Source: Bacillota bacterium
Lineage (GTDB): Bacteria > Bacillota > Clostridia > Christensenellales > SZUA-584
DNA: 64,000 nucleotides
Direction: 5' to 3'
Assembly (NCBI GenBank): GCA_023408075.1
Contig: JAEYKW010000017.1
Span: 93,991-157,990, forward strand
The notes beneath the pieces are model-generated. The model searched no databases and was not told the DNA's origin. It saw only the letters and a list, made by a program, of their open reading frames with translations. The translations under genes were made by a program, and so were the position numbers. The stretch's first letter is position 1, and each line of letters starts with the position of its first letter. Below are positions 18,425 to 27,131 of the stretch, in pieces.

Positions 18425-19963
18425 TCAGCCGTTAAGCCCGCAGGTATCCACGAGTTTTTTAAATATATCCGTGTTGTCGTAAGACCCGCTGAACGCTTCC
18501 GCACCCGCACCATAGGCGTAGACGGGCACCAAACCACCGGTGTGCACATACGACGTCCAGCCGATACCCGCCTTGTTGTTTAATATATGTGTCAAAGTCA
18601 CTGTCAGAGGCTCGTACCCGCCGTACAGCAGCTGCGCTTGAGCAGCATCCGTCTGTCCGCCGAGCGATGCATCCAGCGCCTCTGTGAGCCTCTCATACTC
18701 GTCCGCGGTCAGCACGCGCCCCGCGTTCTCCTCCAAAGCCGCCTCCGCGTCGTCGGGCGCGATAAGCCCGAAATTCTGCTTAATCGCAGGCAGCATATCG
18801 CTCATCAGCAGCTGCGGTTTGTCTTCTTTCATATCTTCAAAAATTGTATCAAACGCCGAATACGAAACCGTCTGCCCGGAGAGCAGCGCATAATCCGTGT
18901 TATAGCCGGTGGCCGCATAGCCAAGCGCCATGCCGCCCGTCTCGTGATCTCCCGTCACGAGTATCAACGTCTCGTCCGGATGTTCCTCTGCAAAATCGAC
19001 CGCTTCAGCCACGGCATCCTCCAGCACAAGCGTTTCGGCAATCGCCGCCGCCGCGTCGTTGGCATGGCACGCCCAGTCAATCATGCCGGATTCACAGACC
19101 ATAAAAAATCCGTTTTCATTGTCCAGCACATTAATGCCCGTGCGCACAAAATCCTTTAAGCTCAAAGCGTCCTCAGGTGCATCGAGCGCAAACGGCATCG
19201 CGCCCTTTGTCTGCAGCGCGGGGCTCACCGCATATACCTTGCCGGAACCGCCGTCAAGCGCCGCCATCTCCTCTTTTGTATCCGCAATGGTATAGCCGTT
19301 TTGCGCAAGCATCTCAAACACATCCGGCTCGTCGCTCTTGGAACCCGCCGGATCCACCAGCGAACCGCCGCCGAAATAGTCCACGCCGCTGTCCGGCATC
19401 TGCACCGCAATGTCGTAGTAATCCCCTCTCGATGCCGCGTGCGCATAGAACGCCGCCGGCGTGGCGTTGTTGAGCGATACCGTTGATACGATGCCTATTC
19501 TTTTACCGTCACGTTTAAGCATCTCGGTAATGCTCTCGGGCGATGAGGCTTTATCCCCCGTCATGCCGATGACGCCGCTTTGCGTTTTGATACCGCAGGA
19601 TAGCGCCGTCGCCGTCGAGGCCGAATCGGGACAGACCGACGTTTCATCGAACGTTGTAACCATACCCGTTATCGGAAACTCTGTGAAGCTTAAGCTGCCG
19701 ATCGCAACGTCCTGCGCGCTGCCCTTGAAAATCTGGGCCGCGTTCACCTGCGCGAATGCCATGCCGTCGCCGATAAACAAAAACACATATTTGGGAGCGT
19801 TCGGCTCCTTCATGTGCGCGGGCAGACCGATCTCCTGCACGCCGGGTTCTTCGGCGCTGGGCGCTGCAGATTCCGACGGTGCCGACGGTGCCGCGCAGGC
19901 AGCGAGGAAAATCAGCAGCAGGCAGAAAACGATGACAAAAACCGACTTCAGTCTTGGTTTCAT
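18425..19963 (-). CDS. phoA: Alkaline phosphatase, secreted lipoprotein
   Basis: A 512-residue enzyme that releases phosphate from monoesters outside the cell. It has a lipoprotein signal (LLLIFLAAC), the metal-binding FIGDGMAFAQVNAAQ, the catalytic serine region CPDSASTATALSCG, and VTGDHETGG near residue 350. All are alkaline phosphatase signatures. I chose ATG 19963 over 19996 because GGAGGG sits 4-9 bp upstream. The long gap before it carries three structured repeats (20059-20316). Confidence 0.93.
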   Translation of the reverse strand: MKPRLKSVFVIVFCLLLIFLAACAAPSAPSESAAPSAEEPGVQEIGLPAHMKEPNAPKYVFLFIGDGMAFAQVNAAQIFKGSAQDVAIGSLSFTEFPITGMVTTFDETSVCPDSASTATALSCGIKTQSGVIGMTGDKASSPESITEMLKRDGKRIGIVSTVSLNNATPAAFYAHAASRGDYYDIAVQMPDSGVDYFGGGSLVDPAGSKSDEPDVFEMLAQNGYTIADTKEEMAALDGGSGKVYAVSPALQTKGAMPFALDAPEDALSLKDFVRTGINVLDNENGFFMVCESGMIDWACHANDAAAAIAETLVLEDAVAEAVDFAEEHPDETLILVTGDHETGGMALGYAATGYNTDYALLSGQTVSYSAFDTIFEDMKEDKPQLLMSDMLPAIKQNFGLIAPDDAEAALEENAGRVLTADEYERLTEALDASLGGQTDAAQAQLLYGGYEPLTVTLTHILNNKAGIGWTSYVHTGGLVPVYAYGAGAEAFSGSYDNTDIFKKLVDTCGLNG

Positions 19964-20058
19964 AACGCCCTCCTTGATGAGATATATTCCTATCATATAT
20001 TAAATAATGGGATTTGCAAATGATGACATTAAAAAACGGCAGACCGCCGTTATTCGCT

Positions 20059-20129
20059 GGGAGATGGCAGGCCATACGAAACCGGGGGTATCAGGACGGT
20101 TCTGCATGGCCTGCACAGGAAAATAGCAT
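20059..20129 (+). repeat. Structured repeat, copy A
   Basis: It starts GGGAGATG. A stem GCAGGCCAT (20067-20075) with ATGGCCTGC (20106-20114) follows, then ACAGGAAAATAGCA. An inner AACCG...CGGTT can also pair. A short GGGT...ACCC hairpin separates it from copy B. Confidence 0.7.
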
Positions 20130-20156
20130 GTTGGGTCAGGCTGTACCCTTTTCTTT

Positions 20157-20226
20157 GGGAGATGGCAGGCCATACAAAACCGGGAATCGCAGATCGATTC
20201 TGCATGGCCTGCACGGAAAATAGCAC
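20157..20226 (+). repeat. Structured repeat, copy B
   Basis: It has the same GGGAGATG start, the same outer stem (20165-20173 with 20204-20212), and the 3' flank ACGGAAAATAGCA. The inner stem differs from copy A: GAATCG pairs with CGATTC. An AAGGC/GCCTT hairpin follows. Confidence 0.7.
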
Positions 20227-20266
20227 TTTCAGGCATTCTATAGGCAAGGCTTTCGCCTTATCTGTT

Positions 20267-20316
20267 GGGAGATGGCGAGCCGCATATCATGGGAATACGG
20301 CTCGCACGGGGTATAG
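20267..20316 (+). repeat. Structured repeat, copy C
   Basis: It has the same GGGAGATG start and a 3' flank ACGGGGTATAGC. The stem is GCGAGCCG (20275-20282) with CGGCTCGC (20298-20305). The stem bases differ from A and B on both sides, so pairing is kept by compensating changes. Confidence 0.7.
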
Positions 20317-20615
20317 CGCTTGGTTTTGCACGTTTTTTACGTACATGTATAAGACGCTTTGGAAACGCAAAAGTGCTATCAAAAAACAAAAAAACTTAAA
20401 TTATTTTTCATTTCCACACAATCGGCCGCAAAAATACAATCATCTTTGAACTTTTTGCCGGAAGAAGCCCCATTGCAAGCGCCGCATCTCATCCCGCTCT
20501 GCATTTTGCGCATGTACAGTTTATGAACGGTATAAGAAAGTCATGAATACCGGCACCTGCGCGTATGATGTGTACGGGCGGTTATCACAAAAAGGAAAGT
20601 TGTCAGGAGGATGAG

Positions 20616-22667
20616 ATGATGACATGCAGGCAATGCGGTGCGGAAATAAAAAACGGCGAGATTATTTGCTCCGTTTGCGGCGGCAAAACCGATGAAGCAG
20701 CCCCCTCCGGCGCGCCGCCGGGCCTCGATGTTTGTTCTCTATGCGGCAGGCCAGTGCCGCACGATGCGGCATTCTGTTACTACTGCGGCGTGCCCCGCCG
20801 GTTTTATCAAAACTTCTATCCTTCGTTTAATTTGCCGCGTCATGGCTTTATATACGGCACGAAAGCGTATAAGCCGCGCCGGTTTCTCGCTGCTGCCGCT
20901 GCCGCCGTCGTTATTGCGGCTGTCCTGCTGCTCGCCGCGGTGCTTGATGCGCCGGCTGCGCCGGTGGTTTACTTCAAGCAGGGTACGGTCTTCACTGCCG
21001 ATCTCGACTCTCTCAAGACAACCGAGCTGTCAAACACCATGCCTGCCTCTGATGACGGCTTTTTGCTCGACTACTATACAGTCTGCAGCCCCGACGGGCG
21101 GTATCTGTATTATCCGGAGCGGGATGGCGATTCGGCCGCCGTATACCGGCGTGATTTATCTGCGGACGCAAAAGATCCGCACGCCGTTGTCAGAATCGAC
21201 CGTGGCATCGGCTATCCTTTTGAGGTGACACCGGATAACAGGGCGGTTTATATCAAGGAGCCGGGCGGCGGCCTTTATGTGAGCGACGGCAAAAGCAAGC
21301 AAAAAATTGAGGATGGTATCAGTTATTTCGAGCTCAGCGCAGACGGCACAAAGCTCGTGTACACCAGCCTCGACGGTGATATCTTCTTTGCGGATACTCT
21401 GTCCGGAGAGAAAATCGCGTCCAACGCCACGCTGCTGGGAATCAGTGACGACTTCTCCGCCGTTTACTATGACAAGAACGGCAGTTTGTACGAGCACAAA
21501 ATCGGCACCGGGAAGCATAGAATCACGTCCAATATATCCGGCTTCATTGCGCACATGGACGACGGCACAGTGTACTATACAAAATCCGAGGAGCGGACAA
21601 CCCGGCTTGACGATATACTGAACGACGATATGAAGGAGGCCGACAGTGCAATGAAGCAGCCCGATATCGCCGATTACCAAACGCTGCAGCCCGCGCAGGC
21701 TGACGGCACCACGCTGTATGAAGTGATCACGGACGAAGAAGCCTATAACGCCGCTTTAAGCGCCTTTTCCGAAAAGCTCGGGCGCGACGAGATCCGTGTT
21801 CTCGCCGACACATTCACGATGGATTTCAGCGTTGATACGCTTTGGGCCTATATGAACGGCGAAGAAACAAAGGTGACGGATGATTTCGCGTACACGCTCG
21901 CCGCCTCGGGTCACGGTCTGCTCGTCTATAAGAAGGCTGTTTTCTCGCCGCCCAAAAAGGCCAATCTGTCGGAAATTCGGGATATTGATGAGCTGTATGC
22001 GCTGTTTAACGGCTTTCAATACGAGAACGGCGATGTGTACGCAGCCTTGAACGGTAAGGAAACGCAGATCGTCGCTGCGGACACACCCGCGCTGGCTACC
22101 GACAACTCGTTTGTTTACGCACCCCAAGACGGCAAGCTCTATTACCTTGACAGCTACGACACGGCGAATTCCAGCGGTACCTTGCAGGTGATTACGGTAC
22201 ATGGCGGCAGCTTTTCCACCCCGCAGACAGTGGACCGGGGTGTCGGTACATTTGCGCTCGATGTCCGCACCAACGCCGTCTATTACATAAAGGATATGCA
22301 AAACGGCGTCGGGAACCTTTACCGAAGCGGCGTGAAAATTGACAGCGGCGTGAGCCCATCCGGCATGCTGCTGAGCCATAACGGCGGCACGCTCTATTAT
22401 TTCAAAGCGGAAAACGGCGGTACGCTGATGGCATACGCCAAGGGCGACACGAAACGGATCGCATACGGGGTATCAACGGCGGCTCTGATCAACGACCGGC
22501 TCGTCTTTATTGCAGATAACGGCGACCAACGCGGCGGCTTATACCGGTATGACAATGGAAGGCCGCGTCTGATTGACGAGGGCGTCACGCACCTGATTGA
22601 TACCCAAAAATACCGGCAGCCGCCCGGCCTTGATTTTCTCTCGCCTGAGCTGCTGGATTCCGAGTGA
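20616..22667 (+). CDS. Zinc-ribbon membrane protein with extracellular beta-propeller-like domain
   Basis: A protein of about 683 residues. The N-terminus has two zinc ribbons (CRQCGAEIKNGEIICSVCGG and CSLCGRPVPHDAAFCYYCG), then one transmembrane helix at about residues 90-112 (FLAAAAAAVVIAAVLLLAAVL). A long outer region repeats YYSPDGRYLYY-like units (TVCSPDGRYLYYPE, ELSADGTKLVYTS, LSHNGGTLYYFK), as in TolB/DUF5050 propellers. ATG 20616 follows AGGAGG (20605-20610); the in-frame ATG at 20565 lacks a ribosome site. It may be a surface sensor; the ligand is unknown. Confidence 0.7.
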   Translation: MMTCRQCGAEIKNGEIICSVCGGKTDEAAPSGAPPGLDVCSLCGRPVPHDAAFCYYCGVPRRFYQNFYPSFNLPRHGFIYGTKAYKPRRFLAAAAAAVVIAAVLLLAAVLDAPAAPVVYFKQGTVFTADLDSLKTTELSNTMPASDDGFLLDYYTVCSPDGRYLYYPERDGDSAAVYRRDLSADAKDPHAVVRIDRGIGYPFEVTPDNRAVYIKEPGGGLYVSDGKSKQKIEDGISYFELSADGTKLVYTSLDGDIFFADTLSGEKIASNATLLGISDDFSAVYYDKNGSLYEHKIGTGKHRITSNISGFIAHMDDGTVYYTKSEERTTRLDDILNDDMKEADSAMKQPDIADYQTLQPAQADGTTLYEVITDEEAYNAALSAFSEKLGRDEIRVLADTFTMDFSVDTLWAYMNGEETKVTDDFAYTLAASGHGLLVYKKAVFSPPKKANLSEIRDIDELYALFNGFQYENGDVYAALNGKETQIVAADTPALATDNSFVYAPQDGKLYYLDSYDTANSSGTLQVITVHGGSFSTPQTVDRGVGTFALDVRTNAVYYIKDMQNGVGNLYRSGVKIDSGVSPSGMLLSHNGGTLYYFKAENGGTLMAYAKGDTKRIAYGVSTAALINDRLVFIADNGDQRGGLYRYDNGRPRLIDEGVTHLIDTQKYRQPPGLDFLSPELLDSE

Positions 22668-22766
22668 ATACGGCTTTGGTTGACATTCGCTTCATACAAA
22701 CTTATTATGTAATTGCATGATTTCTATGACAGCCCTTTTGGGCGAATACAAAGGATAAACGAATTG

Positions 22767-23681
22767 ATGAAGCATTTTAAGCTGTTAGCCATACTTGCAG
22801 CGGTGCTGCTGCTGTTCGGCGCTTGCGGACAAGCCGCGGATACCTCTGCCACGACGGAGCCCACCCCGGTCGCAACGGCAACTCCCGCCGCCACGCCGTC
22901 ACCCACACCCATACCCATACCCATACCCACAACGCCGCCCGATGTGACGGAATCTGCGGAGCCTTCGCCCACAGGCACCACAGCACCCACGCCGACACCG
23001 TCGGCCACGCCCGCGAAAGAATCGCAGCCGTCCGTTTCCAATGCGACCGGAACGCCGCTCTCGGGGCTCGTGATCGGCATTGACCCGGGTCATCAGGCGC
23101 ACGCGAATTCGGACCCGGAGCCTGTCGCGCCCGACTCGAGCGAGACCAAAAAGAAAGTGTCGTCGGGCACGCAGGGTCGCGATACGGGTGTCGCGGAGTA
23201 CAAGGTGAATCTGCAGGTGGGGCTCAAGCTCAAAAAGCTGCTGACCGACCTCGGCGCAACCGTGGTGATGTCGCGCGAGTCGCACGATGTGAACATATCG
23301 AATAAAGAGCGCGCGGAGATGATGAACGACGCGGGTGCTGATCTTGTGATTCGCATTCACTGCAACGGCAACAACGACGAATCCGTTCACGGTGCGTTCG
23401 TGCTGATTCCAAGCAACGACTGCACGGCATCGATCAACGACGCGAGCAAGAAGGCGGGCCGCTGCATTATCGACGCGTTCTGCGCCGCAACGGGCGCGAA
23501 GAATTTGGAGCTGCAGCCGCGCAGCGATCAGACCGGCTTTAACTGGAGCACAGTGCCCGTCTGCAATATTGAAATGGGGCATATGACAAACAAGGATGAA
23601 GACAATCTGCTCGTCAGCGACGATTACCAGAATCTTTGCGCGCAAGGTATCGCAAACGGCATCGCGGATTACTTCAGCTAA
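22767..23681 (+). CDS. N-acetylmuramoyl-L-alanine amidase lipoprotein
   Basis: A protein of about 304 residues with lipobox LLFGAC, a Pro/Thr/Ser linker of about 75 residues, and an Amidase_3 catalytic domain. The zinc ligands appear in IDPGHQAH, the Glu near GRDTGVAEYKVNLQ, and VIRIHCNG. Such enzymes cut the bond between MurNAc and L-Ala in peptidoglycan. The linker contains a hexanucleotide repeat (22902-22931). ATG 22767 is used because the lipoprotein signal begins there. Confidence 0.9.
   Translation: MKHFKLLAILAAVLLLFGACGQAADTSATTEPTPVATATPAATPSPTPIPIPIPTTPPDVTESAEPSPTGTTAPTPTPSATPAKESQPSVSNATGTPLSGLVIGIDPGHQAHANSDPEPVAPDSSETKKKVSSGTQGRDTGVAEYKVNLQVGLKLKKLLTDLGATVVMSRESHDVNISNKERAEMMNDAGADLVIRIHCNGNNDESVHGAFVLIPSNDCTASINDASKKAGRCIIDAFCAATGAKNLELQPRSDQTGFNWSTVPVCNIEMGHMTNKDEDNLLVSDDYQNLCAQGIANGIADYFS
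22902..22931 (+). repeat. CCCA(C/T)A hexanucleotide repeat in amidase linker
   Basis: Five consecutive hexamers (CCCACA, three CCCATA, CCCACA) encode the Pro-Thr/Pro-Ile run of the linker. Copy-number change would keep the frame and alter linker length. Confidence 0.8.
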
Positions 23682-23927
23682 ACGTAAGATTTGATTATAA
23701 AAGGCCGTTCATTATTAGAGCCGCCTCTGTATATTGGATAACTCCCTTGTTGTCCCTGAGGAGCTAAACGACGAAGGATCCCATGTCAAGACGCTTATCA
23801 GCATGGGGTTTTAGTCCATTGCGCAGTCAGCTTGCTATCGCTCGCTCAAAATGACTTGTTAGTGTGTTAGAAGACCGCTGCTCTCCCAGCGGCTCAGTTT
23901 TTAAAGAGCGATGACATATCTCTGCGG

Positions 23928-24563
23928 CTACCGTTTTGGCGCGCGCAGCATGCACCACTGCGGCCTATCCGTGCCGGGCAGCTTGCCTTCTCCGACGACT
24001 TCAAAACCGTAATGCTTATACAGCCCTACGTTCTTTTCATTGTGCGTTTCCAGATAACACGCCAGCTCATGGCTGTCGAAGTAGTCAAGAAACGGTGCCA
24101 AAAGCTTTGTGGCCACATGCTCACCCCGGTGAGCGGGCGATACGCCGATTTCGTAAAGATACCAATGCGGCATCGCCGCATACGCCTTATGCAGCTGTTT
24201 CGAATAGCCGCCGTACTCATCCATCAGCCCCACAATATTCTTGTGTATCTTCTTTTTAAGCGAAAGCACACCGAGCTTTAAATACTCCCAGTCGCTCATG
24301 AACATCTTTTCGGGTGCGTAGAAAATAATGATGCCTTCCAGCCGTGGGCTCGACGCATAAACGTGCCCGTACTTTATTGCGCATTCCAAAGAGAACCTTT
24401 GCAGCAGCTCGGCCCTCTGCGGCTCAGCCGGTCTGTCTTCGAACAGCGAAGCCACAAACGGGTCCTCCGCAAACGCCTCTGCCAGCACTTTCTGTGCCCT
24501 TGAAATGTCCTCTTTACCCAGCTTGTAAAGCGTGTCCGCGCCGGGGATGTGTTGTGTGACCAT
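23928..24563 (-). CDS. GNAT-family N-acetyltransferase
   Basis: A 211-residue protein with the GNAT fold. YLYEIGVSPAHRGEHVATKLLAPFLDY carries the V-x-x-x-x-R-x-x-x-x-A acetyl-CoA loop (a variant of Q/RxxGxG/A). LETHNEKNVGLYKHYGFEVVGEGKLPG is the typical last strand. It transfers an acetyl group from acetyl-CoA to an unknown amine. It is probably co-transcribed with the SDR gene 27 bp upstream on the same strand. Confidence 0.85.
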   Translation of the reverse strand: MVTQHIPGADTLYKLGKEDISRAQKVLAEAFAEDPFVASLFEDRPAEPQRAELLQRFSLECAIKYGHVYASSPRLEGIIIFYAPEKMFMSDWEYLKLGVLSLKKKIHKNIVGLMDEYGGYSKQLHKAYAAMPHWYLYEIGVSPAHRGEHVATKLLAPFLDYFDSHELACYLETHNEKNVGLYKHYGFEVVGEGKLPGTDRPQWCMLRAPKR

Positions 24564-24590
24564 ACCGTCCCCCCTTATTGATAGGCCGCT

Positions 24591-25364
24591 TCAGCCTTTG
24601 TATTCCCACCCGTGATCGCCGTGATAGATCATCCGGTGCGTCATGCCGCCGTCCACCATGACGTTCTGCCCGTCAATAAAGCCCGCCTCGTCGCTGCAAA
24701 GGTAAAGCACCATATTCGCGATGTCAGCCGGTTTCCCGACGCGCCCTGCCGGATGCTGGGCCGCATCCGCCTGAGAATACGCGGGCTTATAGCCGTCTTC
24801 CTGCTGATACGCCCCCGTGTCGATCCACCCGGGGCTCACCGTGTTGACGCGCACCCGACCCGAAAGGCTGACAGCCAGCGCATGCGTGAGTGCGCTGATG
24901 CCGCCCTTGGCCGCTGTGTAGCTCTCGGTGTCCGGCTCGGACATCGCATGCCGCGTGGATGAAATGTTCACAACCGATGCACCCGGCGCAAAGTGCCCCG
25001 CAAACAGCAGCGTCAGATAATACGGCGCAGCCACACCGATGCGCAACACCTCGTTAAAATCCTCATATGAACAGTGTGAGAGCAGCCCTTTTTTGCTGAC
25101 GCACGCGTTGTTGATCAGATAGTCCACCTGCCCGAATGTGTCCAGCACCGTCTTCGCAAACCGCTCGAGCGTGCCCTTGTCCGCGATATCGCCGTTGAAG
25201 AACAGCAGCTTGTCCCCATACGTTTGAGTGAGCTTTCCGCCCGAAACCGCATCGGTATCGATCACGGTCACGCGCGCGCCTTCATCTATAAACGCCTGCG
25301 TGATGCAGCGCCCGATGCCGTTCGCTCCGCCCGTGACGATGCAGATTTTACCGTTGAATCTCAT
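24591..25364 (-). CDS. SDR-family NAD(P)-dependent oxidoreductase
   Basis: A 257-residue classical short-chain dehydrogenase: TGGANGIGRC for the cofactor, NNACVSKKG, the serine in VVNISSTRHAM, YTAAKGG for the catalytic Tyr/Lys, and the C-terminal FIDGQNVMVDGGMTHR seen in FabG/glucose-dehydrogenase-like enzymes. The length is standard. The substrate is unknown. It precedes the GNAT gene on the same strand. Confidence 0.88.
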   Translation of the reverse strand: MRFNGKICIVTGGANGIGRCITQAFIDEGARVTVIDTDAVSGGKLTQTYGDKLLFFNGDIADKGTLERFAKTVLDTFGQVDYLINNACVSKKGLLSHCSYEDFNEVLRIGVAAPYYLTLLFAGHFAPGASVVNISSTRHAMSEPDTESYTAAKGGISALTHALAVSLSGRVRVNTVSPGWIDTGAYQQEDGYKPAYSQADAAQHPAGRVGKPADIANMVLYLCSDEAGFIDGQNVMVDGGMTHRMIYHGDHGWEYKG

Positions 25365-25505
25365 ACCGTTGTCCTCCTTGTTTGCCTTAGCAGCATTCTA
25401 TCATTTTATTTTACAAATAAAAACACCGGCTGCTCAAAAAACGCTTGACATATTACTTATTGTTACTTATTATTACTTTATAAGCAACTATAGGGAGCGT
25501 TTCGT

Positions 25506-25952
25506 ATGAAAGAGACGTATTATACGGTTGAGCAGATCGCCGACATGCTGCACATGCATGTCAAAACGGTGCAGCGCTATATCCGCGAGGGCAAGCTGCG
25601 CGCCGTCAAAATCGGCAAAGGCTGGCGCGTATCGGGCCACGACTTGAGCGTGTTTACCGAAGGCGCGAACCTTCCCGATAGATCCGAAGCGGTACCAGCG
25701 CAGCGCGTCAAAGCGTCCAGCGTGATTGATATCGATGTCGTCAGCCGCGATGAGGCGATACGCATTGTGAACACGCTCACCGCATTGATGAACTCAAAAC
25801 CGCCCGAATATGGCCCGTCCTCCATGCAGGCGCAGTTTATTGAGCCCGAATTCAAGGTGCGCATCACGCTGTGGAGCGGCGTAAAATTCATGGCGGCCAT
25901 CTTAAGCGCCGTGGAAGCGCTCACAGACGAAAACGAGGAGAAACTTTTATGA
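25506..25952 (+). CDS. Excisionase-type helix-turn-helix regulator
   Basis: A 148-residue protein. The N-terminus, YYTVEQIADMLHMHVKTVQRYIREGKLRAVKIGKGWRVSGHDL, is a complete excisionase/MerR-type DNA-binding domain (residues 4-48). The rest is an alpha/beta domain of unknown type. It is the first gene of an operon with a hydrolase and a DUF4180 protein, coupled by an ATGA overlap at 25949. It may regulate this operon; that is inference. Confidence 0.8.
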   Translation: MKETYYTVEQIADMLHMHVKTVQRYIREGKLRAVKIGKGWRVSGHDLSVFTEGANLPDRSEAVPAQRVKASSVIDIDVVSRDEAIRIVNTLTALMNSKPPEYGPSSMQAQFIEPEFKVRITLWSGVKFMAAILSAVEALTDENEEKLL

Positions 25953-26764
25953 GCAGTGTTTTTAAATCGGCACAGGGGCGCGACAAAGTCCGTGCCTATT
26001 ACAATCAGATATTGAGCCACTTCCCTCTCGCGCAGCGGTACGAGCAAACGTCTTACGGCAGCACATTCCTGCTTGAAGCGGGCAGCGCGCAAAACCCTGC
26101 CGTGATATTGCTGCACGGCTCGTGCAGCAACGGCGCGATATGGCTCGGCGATATCCCCGCCTTGGCAGAGCGGTTTCACGTTTTCGCGGCGGATCTACCC
26201 GGCGAAGCGGGCAACAGCGAGGATATCCGCCCCGACCTTGGCGACTATCCAAAATGGCTGAATGAACTGCTCGACGTTTTGCAGCTTGAGAAAGCCGTGA
26301 TTATCGGCCATTCGCTGGGCGGCTGGCTGGCGCTGCATTTCGCAGCCGCATACCCGACGCGCACGGCGCGTCTGGTGCTGTTTGCCCCGTCGGGCATCGT
26401 TGAACCCGATCAATCGTTTCTTGAGGAATCGATTGCGTCCCTAAGCGGCGAGACGGACACGCTCGGCGAATGGGTGATGGGTGATGTCCCGCAGCCCGTG
26501 CGCGACTTTCTCAACCTGATCATGGAGAACTTCAATCCCGTCACGGGCGCGCTGCCCGTACTCAAGGATGAAGAGATGCGCGCGCTCATCATGCCCGTAC
26601 TGCTGCTGGCGGGAGAAAAAGATATCACGATGAACCCCGCCAAGGCGGCGGAGCGCCTGCAGCACTTTGCGCCGCAAGCTGCAATAAAGATTATTAAAAA
26701 CGCCGCTCACGTGATCATCGGCGCAATGGACACCGTGATGCCGTTTTTACTGGAGAAGGAGTAA
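25949..26764 (+). CDS. Alpha/beta hydrolase
   Basis: A protein of about 271 residues with the alpha/beta-hydrolase core: oxyanion region LLHGSCSNGAIW, nucleophile elbow IGHSLGGW (the serine), the acid near LLAGEKDITMN, and the histidine in KNAAHVIIG. Ester or thioester substrates are typical. The start at 25949 is set by the ATGA overlap with the upstream regulator, with GAGGAG before it. The stop overlaps the next gene (TAATG). Confidence 0.9.
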   Translation: MSSVFKSAQGRDKVRAYYNQILSHFPLAQRYEQTSYGSTFLLEAGSAQNPAVILLHGSCSNGAIWLGDIPALAERFHVFAADLPGEAGNSEDIRPDLGDYPKWLNELLDVLQLEKAVIIGHSLGGWLALHFAAAYPTRTARLVLFAPSGIVEPDQSFLEESIASLSGETDTLGEWVMGDVPQPVRDFLNLIMENFNPVTGALPVLKDEEMRALIMPVLLLAGEKDITMNPAKAAERLQHFAPQAAIKIIKNAAHVIIGAMDTVMPFLLEKE

Positions 26765-27123
26765 TGGAATTCATCACAAGAAACGGCCGGATTGTGGCCG
26801 TGATTGATAAATCTTTTAAAATAGGCGATGTGCAAGCGGTGCTCGACCTCATGGCTGACGCGAGATATTCGGGCGGCTCCACCGCGATGGCGGTTTACAA
26901 AGAAAGCCTTGCCGAGGACTTTTTCGATCTCAAAACGGGTTTTGCCGGTGAGGTGCTGCAAAAGTTCTCGAACTACCGCTTCAAGCTTGCCATCGTGGGC
27001 GACTTTAGCGTATACGGCAGCAAGGCGCTGCGCGATTTTATCTATGAAAGCAACAAAGGCAATCTGGTGTTCTTTAAGGCCAGCCTTGAAGAGGCATTAG
27101 ACGTGCTGACACAAGACCGCTGA
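26764..27123 (+). CDS. DUF4180-family protein
   Basis: A 119-residue protein matching DUF4180 by pattern: DVLDLMADARYSGG-like segment (DLMADARYSGGSTAMAVYKE), FFDLKTGFAGEVLQKFSNYRFKLAIVGDF, and a C-terminal FIYESNKGNLVFFK. The function is unknown. This family often sits next to HTH or hydrolase genes, as here. Translation is coupled to the hydrolase by a one-base overlap. Confidence 0.8.
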   Translation: MEFITRNGRIVAVIDKSFKIGDVQAVLDLMADARYSGGSTAMAVYKESLAEDFFDLKTGFAGEVLQKFSNYRFKLAIVGDFSVYGSKALRDFIYESNKGNLVFFKASLEEALDVLTQDR

Positions 27124-27131
27124 GTTTTTTG

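Larger units (their letters stand above)
19997..20615. other. Intergenic region with triple structured repeat
   Basis: This 620-bp gap separates the divergent phosphatase and zinc-ribbon genes. It holds the repeat array at 20059-20316 and AT-rich sequence after it. Open frames in the array are side effects of the repeat. Confidence 0.6.

Noticed and set aside
20059..20166. Fluoride riboswitch (crcB motif), suggested by GGAGATGGC
   Set aside because: The pairing partner CTCC needed for the first stem and the downstream GCTGATG-type element are missing, and the unit is repeated three times without a crcB gene.
20000..20247. Overlapping minus-strand frames within the structured repeat region
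   Set aside because: They translate the repeats into near-identical peptides in different frames, as expected from noncoding repeats; no ribosome site.
22899..23645. 248-codon minus-strand frame opposite the amidase
   Set aside because: Antisense shadow of the amidase and its repeat linker.
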